Assembly: GCA_035575035.1 (NCBI GenBank)
Contig: DATLYH010000370.1
Location: forward strand, 1-27,949
DNA from: DATLYH01 sp035575035
GTDB lineage: Bacteria; Planctomycetota; Planctomycetia; Gemmatales; Gemmataceae
Reading direction: 5' to 3'
Length of the DNA: 27,949 bases
Positions 7,322 through 15,346 of the stretch are shown piece after piece (position 1 is the stretch's first letter; every line of letters starts with the position of its first letter). The notes under the pieces were generated by a model. It was not told the origin of the DNA. It searched no databases and saw only the letters and a list, made by a program, of their open reading frames with translations. The position numbers were made by a program, and so were the translations under genes.

Positions 7322-8542
7322 TCAATATAGCAGCATGTCGTGCCCACGGGCCGGACCGGTCGGCAGCTTGGTCAGATCGACGTTGAAGAAGGGGTCCATC
7401 TTCATCCCATCGGGGCCGATGTGCGCCAGCCGCACCCAGAAGTTCGGCGAGCGGTCAAGGGTGCTCAGCAGCGAGTTGGTGATGTACATCCGCTTGCCGT
7501 CGCCGGTGATGTGCATCATGTTCGGCTGCACGCCGGGGACAACCGTGCTCACCAACTTGGGCTTCTTCAAATCGCTCACGTCCCACTGTTGAATCTCGTT
7601 GGACAAGAAGCAGCTGACGTACAGGTAGCGATCATCGGGCGATTGCCGCAGGTCGGCCGGCAGCTTGCCGGTATTGCACAGCTTGCGGGCGGTGTATCGG
7701 CCGCTCGCGTCTCCCTCCCAGACCCAGATCGAATCGTCCAGGGCGCAGTTGGTGAAGCCGTGGTTGGCCCCTTCCTTCAGCGACCAGCGGCACTCCAGCG
7801 GTGACAGGCCGACGGTCAGCTTGGCCAGCACCTTGCGCTCGCGGAAGTCCCAGATGAGGACGTCCTTGCCGAAGTTCTTCAGGTCCATCTGGGCCAGCGG
7901 CTTCTTGTAGTTGTTCGGCGGCGTGAAGCTGGAAGTGGCCATGCGATTGATGTCCGGCTTGACGGCCACATCGTAGCCGTAAGGTGCGTCGGCCGGCAGG
8001 TCGATCCGGCGGATGAATTTGCCGTCGTTGGTATACTCCGCCAGGCCTGCCGGCAGCCCGCCGTCCTTGGCCCCCAGGAAACTGATGAGCATCCGCCCCG
8101 GCAGCGCGTAAGGGGAGTGCGGCCCGGTCAAACCCGTCTTCGCCGGCACGTCCTCCAATGTTTTCACCAATTTCGGCCGGGCCGGGTTTGAGGCCACGTC
8201 AATCAGGAACAGCCGGCTGGAGAACAGGCTGCACCCCCAGATGTGGGTGCGGTCGTCGGTGAAGCCGAAATGGTGCGTCTCGTTGCCCGCCGAGCCAAGG
8301 TCGAGTTGGTAAATGAGCTGGCCGTACTTGGGCGAATCCATGTCTACATCAATGACCGCCAAGAAGTCGTTGTCCTTGGCGTCGGCATCGAGGCAGAAGA
8401 CATACAGGAACTTCTCGGGCCGGTCGAGGCGCTTGACAAAGGGGGACAGGCAGGTCTCCGCCTCGGCCGGGGCGAGGCAAACCAGGCCGGCGAGCAGCAA
8501 CAGGCCGGCGACCAGGACACGGGGGCCGCATGCGTGGAACAT
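7322..8542 (-). CDS. SBP56 / selenium-binding protein 1 family, probable periplasmic methanethiol oxidase
   Basis: Members of this family oxidise methanethiol to formaldehyde, H2O2 and sulfide using copper; the bacterial enzyme is named MtoX. The 406-residue protein starts with a signal peptide (about residues 1-28, hydrophobic core LVAGLLLLAGLVCLAP, cut near AEA), so it is exported. The beta-propeller family blocks are FLAVIDVDMDSPKYG, ETHHFGF, GPHSPYALPG, DVLIWDF, NHGFTNCALDDSIW, NMMHITGDGKRMYITNSLLS and the C-terminal GPARGHDMLLY. A ribosome binding site GGAGGAAG precedes the ATG at 8542. It is slightly shorter than typical members (about 430-470 residues). The downstream SCO1 gene supports a copper enzyme. 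The family assignment is certain; the methanethiol activity is inferred from family and neighbour. Confidence 0.9.
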   Translation of the reverse strand: MFHACGPRVLVAGLLLLAGLVCLAPAEAETCLSPFVKRLDRPEKFLYVFCLDADAKDNDFLAVIDVDMDSPKYGQLIYQLDLGSAGNETHHFGFTDDRTHIWGCSLFSSRLFLIDVASNPARPKLVKTLEDVPAKTGLTGPHSPYALPGRMLISFLGAKDGGLPAGLAEYTNDGKFIRRIDLPADAPYGYDVAVKPDINRMATSSFTPPNNYKKPLAQMDLKNFGKDVLIWDFRERKVLAKLTVGLSPLECRWSLKEGANHGFTNCALDDSIWVWEGDASGRYTARKLCNTGKLPADLRQSPDDRYLYVSCFLSNEIQQWDVSDLKKPKLVSTVVPGVQPNMMHITGDGKRMYITNSLLSTLDRSPNFWVRLAHIGPDGMKMDPFFNVDLTKLPTGPARGHDMLLY

Positions 8543-8775
8543 AGCTTCCTCCGGGACCGGGCGAGAGGGAAGGACGATTGCCTGCTCTTCTCCAGATTAG
8601 CGGCCGGGGCAGGAGGGGGCAACCTGCGGCCCTCCAAGCCCGGCACGTCCGCGCCGGGCTCGTAGCAAAGACCCATCGTAGACACTCCAGACTCTGCTTG
8701 CTTGCTTGCCCGCCGGAGACATCCCGGCTATAGTTGTGCAGCCACGGGACTCCGCTGTTCGCGAGGAGGCCAATG

Positions 8776-9231
8776 ATGTCCTTCTCTCACCGCCTGGCGC
8801 AGGTTCGCCGTCTTGCCCGAGAATTGCTCGTCGCCCACGGGCTGGCCGACTGGCACTTCAGCTTCAACCGCCGCAAGACGGCGATGGGGCTGTGCCTGTT
8901 CGACTCCCGGACCATCCTGCTGTCGGTGTACTTTGTCCAGCTCAACGATGACGAGGTCATTCGGGACACCCTGCTGCATGAGATCGCCCACGCCCTGGTT
9001 GGGCCCGGCCACGGGCACGATGACGTGTGGAAGCGCAAGTGTTTGGAGATCGGCGCGAAGCCGGAGCGGCTCAGTTACGAGGTGAACATGCCCCCCGGCC
9101 GCTGGCGGGCGGTGTGCGGCGGCTGCGGCATGCAGCACCACAAGCACCGCAAGCCCAAGCATATGATCGGCTGGTACTGTCGCAACTGCGGCCGGGAGCG
9201 CGGCCGGCTAGTGTGGAGCTGCACCGGCTGA
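8776..9231 (+). CDS. SprT-like zinc metallopeptidase-fold protein
   Basis: SprT-like proteins carry a zincin active site; eukaryotic relatives (Spartan) cleave DNA-protein crosslinks, while the bacterial role is unclear. From the ATG at 8776 the protein has 151 residues. HEIAH (68-72) supplies two zinc-ligand histidines and the catalytic Glu, with a further His in GPGHGHDDVW (about 77-86). A C-terminal zinc ribbon has CGGC (about 113-116) and CRNC (about 137-140). GAGGAGG at 8763-8769 precedes a tandem ATGATG at 8773/8776; spacing favours 8776. An upstream ATG at 8734 would add 14 residues with no ribosome binding site. The upstream gap (8543-8775) holds nothing clear beyond a TTGC microrepeat near 8697. 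Confidence 0.85.
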   Translation: MSFSHRLAQVRRLARELLVAHGLADWHFSFNRRKTAMGLCLFDSRTILLSVYFVQLNDDEVIRDTLLHEIAHALVGPGHGHDDVWKRKCLEIGAKPERLSYEVNMPPGRWRAVCGGCGMQHHKHRKPKHMIGWYCRNCGRERGRLVWSCTG

Positions 9232-9259
9232 AGCCCGGCGGGCGCCTGGGGGGGATGGC

Positions 9260-9385
9260 TTACTTCTTGTCCGGTTGGGCGGCCGGCCGGAACCCGAGCC
9301 GGCGGGCAAAACGGCGACACCGGCACGAAGCATACCACCGCTGGCGGGCGGCATCCCGGGTCCGGCGACGGCGAGTGGCGTCCAT
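9260..9385 (-). CDS. Arginine-rich 41-residue hypothetical protein
   Basis: A short open frame (ATG 9385-9383, TAA 9262-9260) encodes 41 residues, 14 of them arginine. It begins MDATRRRRTRD, has a CRCRR centre and ends in QPDKK. The ribosome binding site AGAAAGGAGG (9400-9391), 5 bases before the ATG, is the best match to the 16S anti-Shine-Dalgarno in the window. Upstream is a 40-base purine-only-like leader. The protein is too small and basic to assign; nucleic-acid or ribosome binding is possible but unproven. It lies between the convergent SprT-like gene and the LysR gene, and may follow the latter in one transcript. I do not recognise a family. Confidence 0.6.
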   Translation of the reverse strand: MDATRRRRTRDAARQRWYASCRCRRFARRLGFRPAAQPDKK

Positions 9386-9466
9386 ACGTGCCTCCTTTCT
9401 ATTCCTCCATCTTCTCTCTTCTTCTCTTTAAATCGTAGGTCGGTAGGCCGCTCCGGGTCAATGGGG

Positions 9467-10405
9467 TCAACGGCCCGGACGTATCGGTCTGCCGGCGTTC
9501 AACCGGATTAACTCGGCCAGCTCGCGCTGGGCCGGCGGTACGTGGGCGCCGCGCGTCCAGACAAAGACGTACCGCGCCGCCCCGAACCACCGCCCCAGCG
9601 GCCGCACGCCCAGTCCCCGGCAGAGGAAGCCGCGCGGGTTACCCGCCGTGATCCCCACCCCTGCCCCGGCCCGGACGTAGGCAAAGGTCAAGGCGGCACT
9701 GTTGGTCTCGACGGCAACCCTCATGGCCCCGAGCAGGCCATGCTGGTAGAGGACCTCTTCGATGCGGCGGCGCGAGTTGGTCCCCGGCGCGCCAAGCACC
9801 AGCGGGTAGCGAACGATATCGCGCAACCGCAGACTGCGCCGCGTCAACAGCGGGTGCCGCGGCGGCGCCACCAGCACGAAATCCAGGTCGTAGGCCGGCT
9901 CATGGACCACCGTCGGCCGCAGCGGCCGGCCCGGTCCCGGCTCAAGGATCAACCCCAGGTCCGCCTTCCCCTGTTCGACGAGGGACTCGATCTCCCGATC
10001 CTCGACATAGAGGAGACGCAGCCGGACATCCGGGTAACGCCGCCGGAAGATTGGGATTGCCTGGCCGATCTCCTCCATCAACATGCGCATCCCCGAGACA
10101 ATGGTGATGCTCTCGGGCGGTCGGCCGCGCTGCTGACGCAGGACTTCCCGGGTCGATTCCAGCCCGGCCAAAAGCGGCAGGGCCAATTCCAGCAGCCGTC
10201 GGCCTTCGGGGGTTGGTTGCACGGCGCCGTCCCGGGTCTCCAGAAGCGGCACCTCGAACTGCCGTTCCAGGCCGCGCATCTGTTCCCAGACGGTCGAGGG
10301 AGACAGGCCAAGCTGCCGGGCCGCTCCAGCGTAACTGCCCAGCCGGCAGATCGCGCAGAAGCCGCGGAGCTGCTGTAGACTCAGGTCCTTGTAGGGATGG
10401 CGCAT
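9467..10405 (-). CDS. LysR family transcriptional regulator
   Basis: A 312-residue DNA-binding regulator of normal LysR length. The N-terminal winged helix-turn-helix covers about residues 8-66 (LQQLRGFCAICRLGSYAGAA, LGLSPSTVWEQMRGLE, TPEGRRLL). The effector-binding domain follows from about residue 95, with DVRLRLLYVEDREIESLVEQ, GKADLGLILEPG, and the LVLGAPGTNSRR and AGAGVGITAG segments. The pattern is reminiscent of CysB-like members, but I cannot name the effector. It is divergent from the DUF1559 gene across 222 bp, where a short inverted repeat next to its start (10424-10452) could be its operator. The C-terminus is basic. Confidence 0.92.
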   Translation of the reverse strand: MRHPYKDLSLQQLRGFCAICRLGSYAGAARQLGLSPSTVWEQMRGLERQFEVPLLETRDGAVQPTPEGRRLLELALPLLAGLESTREVLRQQRGRPPESITIVSGMRMLMEEIGQAIPIFRRRYPDVRLRLLYVEDREIESLVEQGKADLGLILEPGPGRPLRPTVVHEPAYDLDFVLVAPPRHPLLTRRSLRLRDIVRYPLVLGAPGTNSRRRIEEVLYQHGLLGAMRVAVETNSAALTFAYVRAGAGVGITAGNPRGFLCRGLGVRPLGRWFGAARYVFVWTRGAHVPPAQRELAELIRLNAGRPIRPGR

Positions 10406-10423
10406 GACAGTCCTTTCGATAAA

Positions 10424-10452
10424 ATTGAATGATCTCTTCGACGCTTTTCAAT
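10424..10452. promoter_or_regulatory. Candidate LysR operator: ATTGAA / TTCAAT inverted repeat
   Basis: ATTGAA at 10424-10429 and TTCAAT at 10447-10452 form a 6-bp inverted repeat in an AT-rich island, 19 bp upstream of the LysR start and facing the DUF1559 gene. LysR proteins usually bind such dyads in the divergent promoter they control. The half-site spacing (17 bp) is longer than the classical T-N11-A box, so this is tentative. Confidence 0.3.
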
Positions 10453-10627
10453 CATAAAAGAGGCGGCGCCCTGTTACAATTCAGGGATGGGGATGCGGTT
10501 GCAAAGGACTGGGGTCGGCGTTCTCACCCGAAACAGAAGGCAGGCCAGCGGCCTGTGAACCAGCGGAAAGTCAGGGAGGTGTCGCTCTCTTTTTCCTGGT
10601 CTCATCTATCGCGAAAGGGGCAAACCC

Positions 10628-11626
10628 GTGACACAACTGATTGGTATCCGGCGGCGGGGCGGCTTCACCTTGATCGAACTGTTGGTGGTGATCGCCATCA
10701 TCGCCATCCTGATCGCCCTCTTACTGCCGGCGGTCCAAAAGGTCCGCGAGGCTGCCAACAACTCGCAGTGCAAGAACAACCTGAAGCAGATCGTCGTCGC
10801 CTTCCACAATTACCACAGCGCGCACGGCTAGCTGCCGCCGGCCCGCATCGATGACGGGGCGACTTGGGCTGTCTTTATCCTCCCTTACATTGAGCAGGAT
10901 AATCTCCACAAGCTCTGGGATTACAACAAGCCCTGGCCCGATCAATCGCCGGCTTGCCTCGCCGCCGCCCAGAGCAACCCAATCAAGATTTACATCTGCC
11001 CGAGCCGGCGGGGGCCGATGCTCAGCAGGGAAGGAGATCGAGGAAACGGCATCAGCGGCTGGCTCCCTTACCTCTCGACCACGGGCCAGGATTTTGTGAC
11101 CAAGCCGGCGAATGTCCCGGGCCCGGTGGGCGACTACGCGGTCTGCTCCAGCCATATTACGAACCCGCCGCCGAGCAACGACTGGAGGTCCAAGGACGGG
11201 ACAGGCGCTTTCGTCACCATGGACAACCCGGCAGGGTTCCCTCCGAACGACCGCAGCTTGACGAGGTTTGAAAACATCGTCGATGGCACCAGCAACACGA
11301 TCTTCGTCGGAGAAAAACACGTCCGCCCCGGGCCGCAGTTTCTTGGGGTGGGCAACGGCGGCTCCACGGACAATGACAACTGTATCTTCAACGGCGACCA
11401 GCACGGAACCGCGGCCCGACTTGCCGGCCCGGGCGGGCTGATCGCTGCCTTCCCGACCGAGGCATGTAATAACTGCTCCCGCTTCGGCAGCTGGCATCCC
11501 GGCATTTGCAACTTCGCAATGGGGGATGGCAGCGTCCGGTCGCTGGCCGTCACCATCGACCCGACTAACCTGGGGGCCTTGGCCACACGGGCGGGCGGAG
11601 ATATTTACCGAGGCCCCGATTTCTGA
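10628..11626 (+). pseudogene. DUF1559 prepilin-like protein interrupted by one in-frame amber codon
   Basis: Read through, the frame encodes about 332 residues of the planctomycete DUF1559 family: surface or secreted proteins with a type IV prepilin-like N-terminus. The GTG at 10628 follows AAAGGGG (10614-10620). RRGGFTLIELLVV is the prepilin peptidase site (cut after Gly, before Phe), followed by the helix AIIAILIALLLPAVQKVREAA. A TAG at 10829-10831 falls after HSAHG, immediately before LPPA, inside the most conserved stretch of the family. Downstream the same frame is intact to a normal C-terminus (FAMGDGSVR, then RGPDF), with VDGTSNTIFVGE preserved. A single substitution, a sequencing error or amber readthrough could all explain this. 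The lipoprotein gene after it is a usual partner. Confidence 0.85.
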
Positions 11627-11699
11627 GCTGCCTTGCTCATCGAGTGCCGTTTTTCGACCCTGACGAGCGATGTTCCGCGTTTCCTCGCGAGATCCGGTC

Positions 11700-12140
11700 A
11701 TGTTAACCCGATGCGCCGGCCGGCAGACCCTGTTCACCCTCCTGACCGCGCTGACCCTGGCAGGCATGGTCGGTTGCGGCTCCAGCAAGTATCCCGTCGA
11801 AGGTAAGGTCGTCTGGTCCGACGGGACGCCGGCCCGCGAACTAGCCGGCGGCATGGTGGTCTTTGAGTCCACCGAGACACCGCGCTCCGCCCGCGGCGAG
11901 ATCAAGGAAGACGGATCCTTCCGGATGGTCACCGAGCGCCCGAACGACGGCGTCGCCCCGGGATCGTACCGCGTGCTGGTGATCCAGCCCGAACCCGATG
12001 ACAGTATTCGCCCCCGGCCGCCGCTGGCCATGGACACGCGCTACAGCGCCTTCGAAACCTCCGGGCTGACCTACACCGTCCAACCGGGCAAGAATGAGCC
12101 GGTGTTCAAGGTCGAGCGCTTCCGCCGGAAGGGCAGGTAG
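11700..12140 (+). CDS. Small lipoprotein with carboxypeptidase-regulatory/transthyretin-like domain
   Basis: From the ATG at 11700 the protein has 146 residues; an ATG at 11670 would add ten. A hydrophobic signal ending in LAGMVGC places the lipid-modified cysteine near residue 26, so it is a membrane-anchored exported protein. The mature part (YPVEGKVVWSDGTPA, MVVFES, GEIKEDGSFRM, APGSYRVLV) is the beta-sandwich typical of planctomycete lipoproteins encoded next to DUF1559 genes. It lies 73 bp after the DUF1559 frame. The role is unknown; a cell-surface structural or binding function is likely. The start choice is uncertain because neither candidate has a strong ribosome binding site. Confidence 0.82.
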   Translation: MLTRCAGRQTLFTLLTALTLAGMVGCGSSKYPVEGKVVWSDGTPARELAGGMVVFESTETPRSARGEIKEDGSFRMVTERPNDGVAPGSYRVLVIQPEPDDSIRPRPPLAMDTRYSAFETSGLTYTVQPGKNEPVFKVERFRRKGR

Positions 12141-12162
12141 TGAAGACGGCGAGTTAAAGGTT

Positions 12163-12228
12163 CAACCGAAGGGCGCGGGGCCGGTATCAACCGCCCAACT
12201 GAAAGGCGCGCGGCCGGTGCCAACCGGC
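12163..12228. repeat. Two-copy imperfect 33-bp tandem repeat
   Basis: Copy 1 starts at 12163 (CAACCGAAGGGCGCGGGG) and copy 2 at 12196 (CAACTGAAAGGCGCGCGG), about 80% identical. It lies in the gap between the lipoprotein and the glycosidase-like gene. The period is a multiple of three, like the arrays at 471-612. Confidence 0.75.
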
Positions 12229-12289
12229 CGGTTCACACTGGCCGCTCGCCAGCGAGTTAGCGTCTCGGAGCCCCTTGACAGGAGTTCGC

Positions 12290-13981
12290 ATGACAACACG
12301 GATGAGGCGGACGGCCCTGGTCCTGGCCGTGCTCGCCGGCGTGTCGGCCGGCACGGGGCCGGCGCGGGGCGCGGAGGCGGGGCGCGGCGCGGTGTTCGCC
12401 GTGGTGGAGTTGACCTTTCGCGGCCCGCGGCAGGGCCCCGGTGATGCGCCGGCCCGCGATGTCGATTTCTGGGTCCGCTTCCGTCACGAAAGCGGCGCAC
12501 CCGAATACAAGGTCCACGGTTTCTGGGACGGCGACGGCCAGGGCGGCGCCGCCGGCGATGTCTTCAAGGTCCGCTTCTGCCCAACCAAGCCCGGCCGCTG
12601 GGAGCTGGCCGAGGTCCACTCCAATGCGAAGGAGTTGGCCGGCCAGAAGCAGAGCAACCACGTCACGGCCGTTGCCTCCAAGCACCCCGGTTTCTGGCTG
12701 CCCGACCCGGAGAGCCCCGGCCAGCGCTGGTATCGGCGCTCCGACGGCTCGCACCCCTACATCTTCGGCAACACCCACTACAGCTTTCTCTCCGGCTATC
12801 GCGACGGCGGCCGGCCCAGCGACAATGACATCGCCGCTGATGTCGCCGCCAATGCGAGGTTCTTCAAGAAACTGCGTTTCGGCCTGCACGGCGACTATTA
12901 CGTCCACCCCCAGGAGAAGCCGTACCTCGACGACCAGGGCCAGCCGACCGATCAGGGCGACTACTCGCACCGTCCCCATCCCGGCTGGTTTGCGCGGCGG
13001 GTGGACCGGGCGGTGCAGACGGCCTACGAGCATGACCTGATCGCCGACCTGATCCTGGCCGGCCCCGACCTGGAAACATCGCGCTCGACCTTGCGGGCCG
13101 CCCGCAACGGCGGCGACCCCACCCCGTTCCTGAAGTACATCGCGGCCCGCTACGGCAGCTACCCCAATGTCTGGATTTGCCTGTGCAATGAATACGACAT
13201 CCGCACGCCGCGGTTCTCGGAGGAGCAGGTCGCCCGGTTCGGCCAGGTCCTTCGCGGCCTCCTCCCCTACCCGACGCCCCTGAGCGTCCATTCATCCGGG
13301 CGGCCGGAGCGCGGGGAAAAGACCGGCGACCCGGGCGCGACCTGGGCCTCCCGGTTTGACCGCCTGCCCCCCTGGAACGACCACCAGATCATCCAGCGGA
13401 AACTGAGGCAGCTCGCCCCGGCCGCGGACGCCATTCAATTCACCTGGAGGAACCCGAAGGGGAAAGGACCGCGGAACAAGCCGACCATCAACGATGAGCT
13501 GAGCTACCAGGGCGACGGCGACAAGCACACCCGCGACGATACCATCGAGTCGCACCTGGGCGCTTTCCTCGGCGGCGGTTACGGCACGACCGGCTACAAG
13601 CCGGGGAACAAGACCGGGCAGTATTTCTGGGGCCAGTTCGACCCAGCGGAACACACCGCGGCCGAGCATCTCCGCTGGCTGCGCGAGGTGATCGACACGA
13701 ACATCACCTTCTGGAAGATGGCCCCCGACGATGGCATTTTCCCCGACCTGGACCCGGCCTTCCGGGCGATGGCCTGGCCGGGCCGGGAGTATGTGCTGGG
13801 CACGGACAAGGCGAGCAAGGGGATCGTGGCCGAATTACCGGCCGGCAGTTGGACCGTGACGATGCATGATGTGATCGCTCGTCGATCGGTCGTGTTGAGC
13901 AAGGACGCCGCCGGCCGCTTGACCTTTGACTCGCCGGACAGCCGAGCCGTGCTCTTCCATTTCAAGAAGAACAGAGAATGA
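12290..13981 (+). CDS. Exported DUF5060 / DUF4038-like glycoside hydrolase-type protein
   Basis: A 563-residue exported protein. The ATG at 12290 has AGGAG 6 bases upstream; a further in-frame ATG at 12275 lacks one. A signal peptide covers residues 1 to about 27 (LVLAVLAGVSAGTGPARGA). Residues about 35-125 form a beta-sandwich of the DUF5060 type (VFAVVELTFRGP, YKVHGFWDGDG, VRFCPTKPGRWEL). A TIM-barrel region of the DUF4038/apiosidase-like kind follows (PYIFGNTHYSFLSGY, FFKKLRFGLHGDYY, FLKYIAARYGSYPNVWICLCNEYD); the NEYD at the end of a strand is a plausible acid/base. Later pieces (TINDELSY, EVIDTNITFWKMAPDDGIFP) and a C-terminal beta domain complete it. A polysaccharide substrate is likely but cannot be named. 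Confidence 0.78.
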   Translation: MTTRMRRTALVLAVLAGVSAGTGPARGAEAGRGAVFAVVELTFRGPRQGPGDAPARDVDFWVRFRHESGAPEYKVHGFWDGDGQGGAAGDVFKVRFCPTKPGRWELAEVHSNAKELAGQKQSNHVTAVASKHPGFWLPDPESPGQRWYRRSDGSHPYIFGNTHYSFLSGYRDGGRPSDNDIAADVAANARFFKKLRFGLHGDYYVHPQEKPYLDDQGQPTDQGDYSHRPHPGWFARRVDRAVQTAYEHDLIADLILAGPDLETSRSTLRAARNGGDPTPFLKYIAARYGSYPNVWICLCNEYDIRTPRFSEEQVARFGQVLRGLLPYPTPLSVHSSGRPERGEKTGDPGATWASRFDRLPPWNDHQIIQRKLRQLAPAADAIQFTWRNPKGKGPRNKPTINDELSYQGDGDKHTRDDTIESHLGAFLGGGYGTTGYKPGNKTGQYFWGQFDPAEHTAAEHLRWLREVIDTNITFWKMAPDDGIFPDLDPAFRAMAWPGREYVLGTDKASKGIVAELPAGSWTVTMHDVIARRSVVLSKDAAGRLTFDSPDSRAVLFHFKKNRE

Positions 13982-14094
13982 AGTCGGCCCCTGGCGGCTT
14001 GATGGTATCATCCAGGCCAGCCGCTTGATCGCTGCAAGTGTCGCCGAAGTCGCCGCTGCGGCCAGCATCGCATCCCTGCCCGGTTCCTGGCGAG

Positions 14095-14113
14095 CGGGGG
14101 GCGTCAGCCCCCG
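14095..14113. repeat. Single GTCAG-centred palindrome
   Basis: CGGGGGGCGTCAGCCCCCG is a near-perfect hairpin with the same GCGTCAGC centre as the arrays at 471-612 and 22211-22291, here present once. It lies in the 209-bp gap (13982-14190), which otherwise shows only the next gene's ribosome binding site. It could also act as a weak terminator for the upstream gene, though there is no T-run. Confidence 0.6.
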
Positions 14114-14190
14114 TAACCTTGACCGCTTGTCGAAAAGCCTCTAAGCTCAACACAGTTGATGCGCACATCTCGCCATGGGAGGATCTCCTC

Positions 14191-15309
14191 ATGCGATCAC
14201 GGTTTTTGGCACGACTGGCCATCGGCCTGTTGCTCGGCCTGGCCTGGGGATGGCTGTCGCCTCCGGTCAGCGCCCAGCCGGCCAAGCCGGAGCCGGTCTC
14301 CTTCAAGACCAAGGATCAGGTCGAAATCCAGGGACGGTTCTATCCCAGCTCCCGCGGCCGGGATGCTCACTGTGTCCTGCTTCTGCACGCCATCCACGGC
14401 GACACCAAGCAGAGCGGGTGGGACACCCTGGCCACCGAACTACAAAAAGAAGAGTTCGCGGTGCTCACCTTCGACTTCCGCGGCCACGGCGACAGCAAGA
14501 CCGTGGGGGTCGGCAGCCCGGCCGGCCTGGGGGTTCCCGCCAAGCCCGGCTTCTGGGACATCCTCATCAACCGTCAGCTGGCAACCCGCCGCTTCAATCC
14601 GGCCCAGCCGCCCCGCAGCATCGACGCGCAGGACTTCGACCGCTCTTACTATCCCATGCTGTTTAACGACATCGCCGCTGCCAAGCTCTTCCTCGATGCC
14701 CGCAACGACGCCGAGAAGTGCAACTCGTCGCGGCTGATCGTCATCGGCGCCCAGGAGGGGGCCGCTCTGGGAATGATGTGGATGGTCCTGGAATGCCAGC
14801 GCTACAAGCTCGTCTCCTCTTTCCCGCCGCGGACCAGCACCGACGCCGAGGGGGAGGGGCTGATCGGCGCGGTCTGGCTAAGCATGACTCCGACCCTGGG
14901 CAACCGCCCGCTCCCCGTCTCGCAATGGCTCCAGCTGTTGGGACACAAGAACGGCATCCCGATGGGCTTTCTGTACGGCGAACGGGACCAGACCTCCGCC
15001 AACTTTTCCAAGCGCTGTGTGGAGATCCTCAAGTCGAACAAGACCGGCCAGAACACGCTGAACGCCGAGAAGGCCATCAAGGGGACCGACCTGAAAGGAC
15101 ACGGTCTGTTGAACAAGCAGCTGGACACCACCACGTCGATCGTCGAGTACCTCAAGAAGGTCCGGGACGAACGGCGGGGCCCCGCCTGGAAGGCGAAGAA
15201 GCCCAACGAGACCGCCTATGTCTGGATGATCGGCGGGCGATACGTGCCGGCCAAGGCCGAAAGGGAAGAGGTAATGGAACTGCTCTTCCCGGAGCAGCTG
15301 CTCCGCTGA
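14191..15309 (+). CDS. Exported alpha/beta-hydrolase-fold protein lacking the nucleophile serine
   Basis: From the ATG at 14191 (GGGAGGAT just upstream) the protein has 372 residues. A signal peptide ends near residue 28 (PPVSA/Q). The alpha/beta-hydrolase core is recognisable: LLLHAIHGDTKQSGW (oxyanion region, about 63-77), VLTFDFRGHGDS (91-102), and the nucleophile elbow, which reads IGAQEGAALG (185-194). In active members the middle residue is Ser in G-x-S-x-G; here it is Gln188. A late GHGLL could carry the histidine. It is therefore probably a binding protein or uses different chemistry. Reading from an in-frame ATG at 14038 would run the frame through the palindrome at 14095, so that start is unlikely. 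Substrate unknown. Confidence 0.8.
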   Translation: MRSRFLARLAIGLLLGLAWGWLSPPVSAQPAKPEPVSFKTKDQVEIQGRFYPSSRGRDAHCVLLLHAIHGDTKQSGWDTLATELQKEEFAVLTFDFRGHGDSKTVGVGSPAGLGVPAKPGFWDILINRQLATRRFNPAQPPRSIDAQDFDRSYYPMLFNDIAAAKLFLDARNDAEKCNSSRLIVIGAQEGAALGMMWMVLECQRYKLVSSFPPRTSTDAEGEGLIGAVWLSMTPTLGNRPLPVSQWLQLLGHKNGIPMGFLYGERDQTSANFSKRCVEILKSNKTGQNTLNAEKAIKGTDLKGHGLLNKQLDTTTSIVEYLKKVRDERRGPAWKAKKPNETAYVWMIGGRYVPAKAEREEVMELLFPEQLLR

Positions 15310-15312
15310 TGT

Positions 15313-15338
15313 CCGGGGCCGGGGGGCCGCCGGCCCGG
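15313..15338. terminator. Candidate bidirectional hairpin terminator
   Basis: CCGGGGCCGG (15313-15322) can pair with CCGGCCCGG (15330-15338), with a one-base bulge and a 7-base loop. It lies in the 37 bp between two convergent stops. There is no T-run on either side, so intrinsic termination is uncertain. Confidence 0.3.
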
Positions 15339-15346
15339 CGCCACGC

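Noticed and set aside
8696..8710. TTGC microrepeat upstream of the SprT-like gene, possible phase-variable tract
   Set aside because: Only about three units, outside any coding frame, and no sign that it affects the gene.
10829..10831. Pyrrolysine coding by the TAG in the DUF1559 gene
   Set aside because: No pyl genes are visible, and the family has ordinary residues here; mutation, error or readthrough is simpler.
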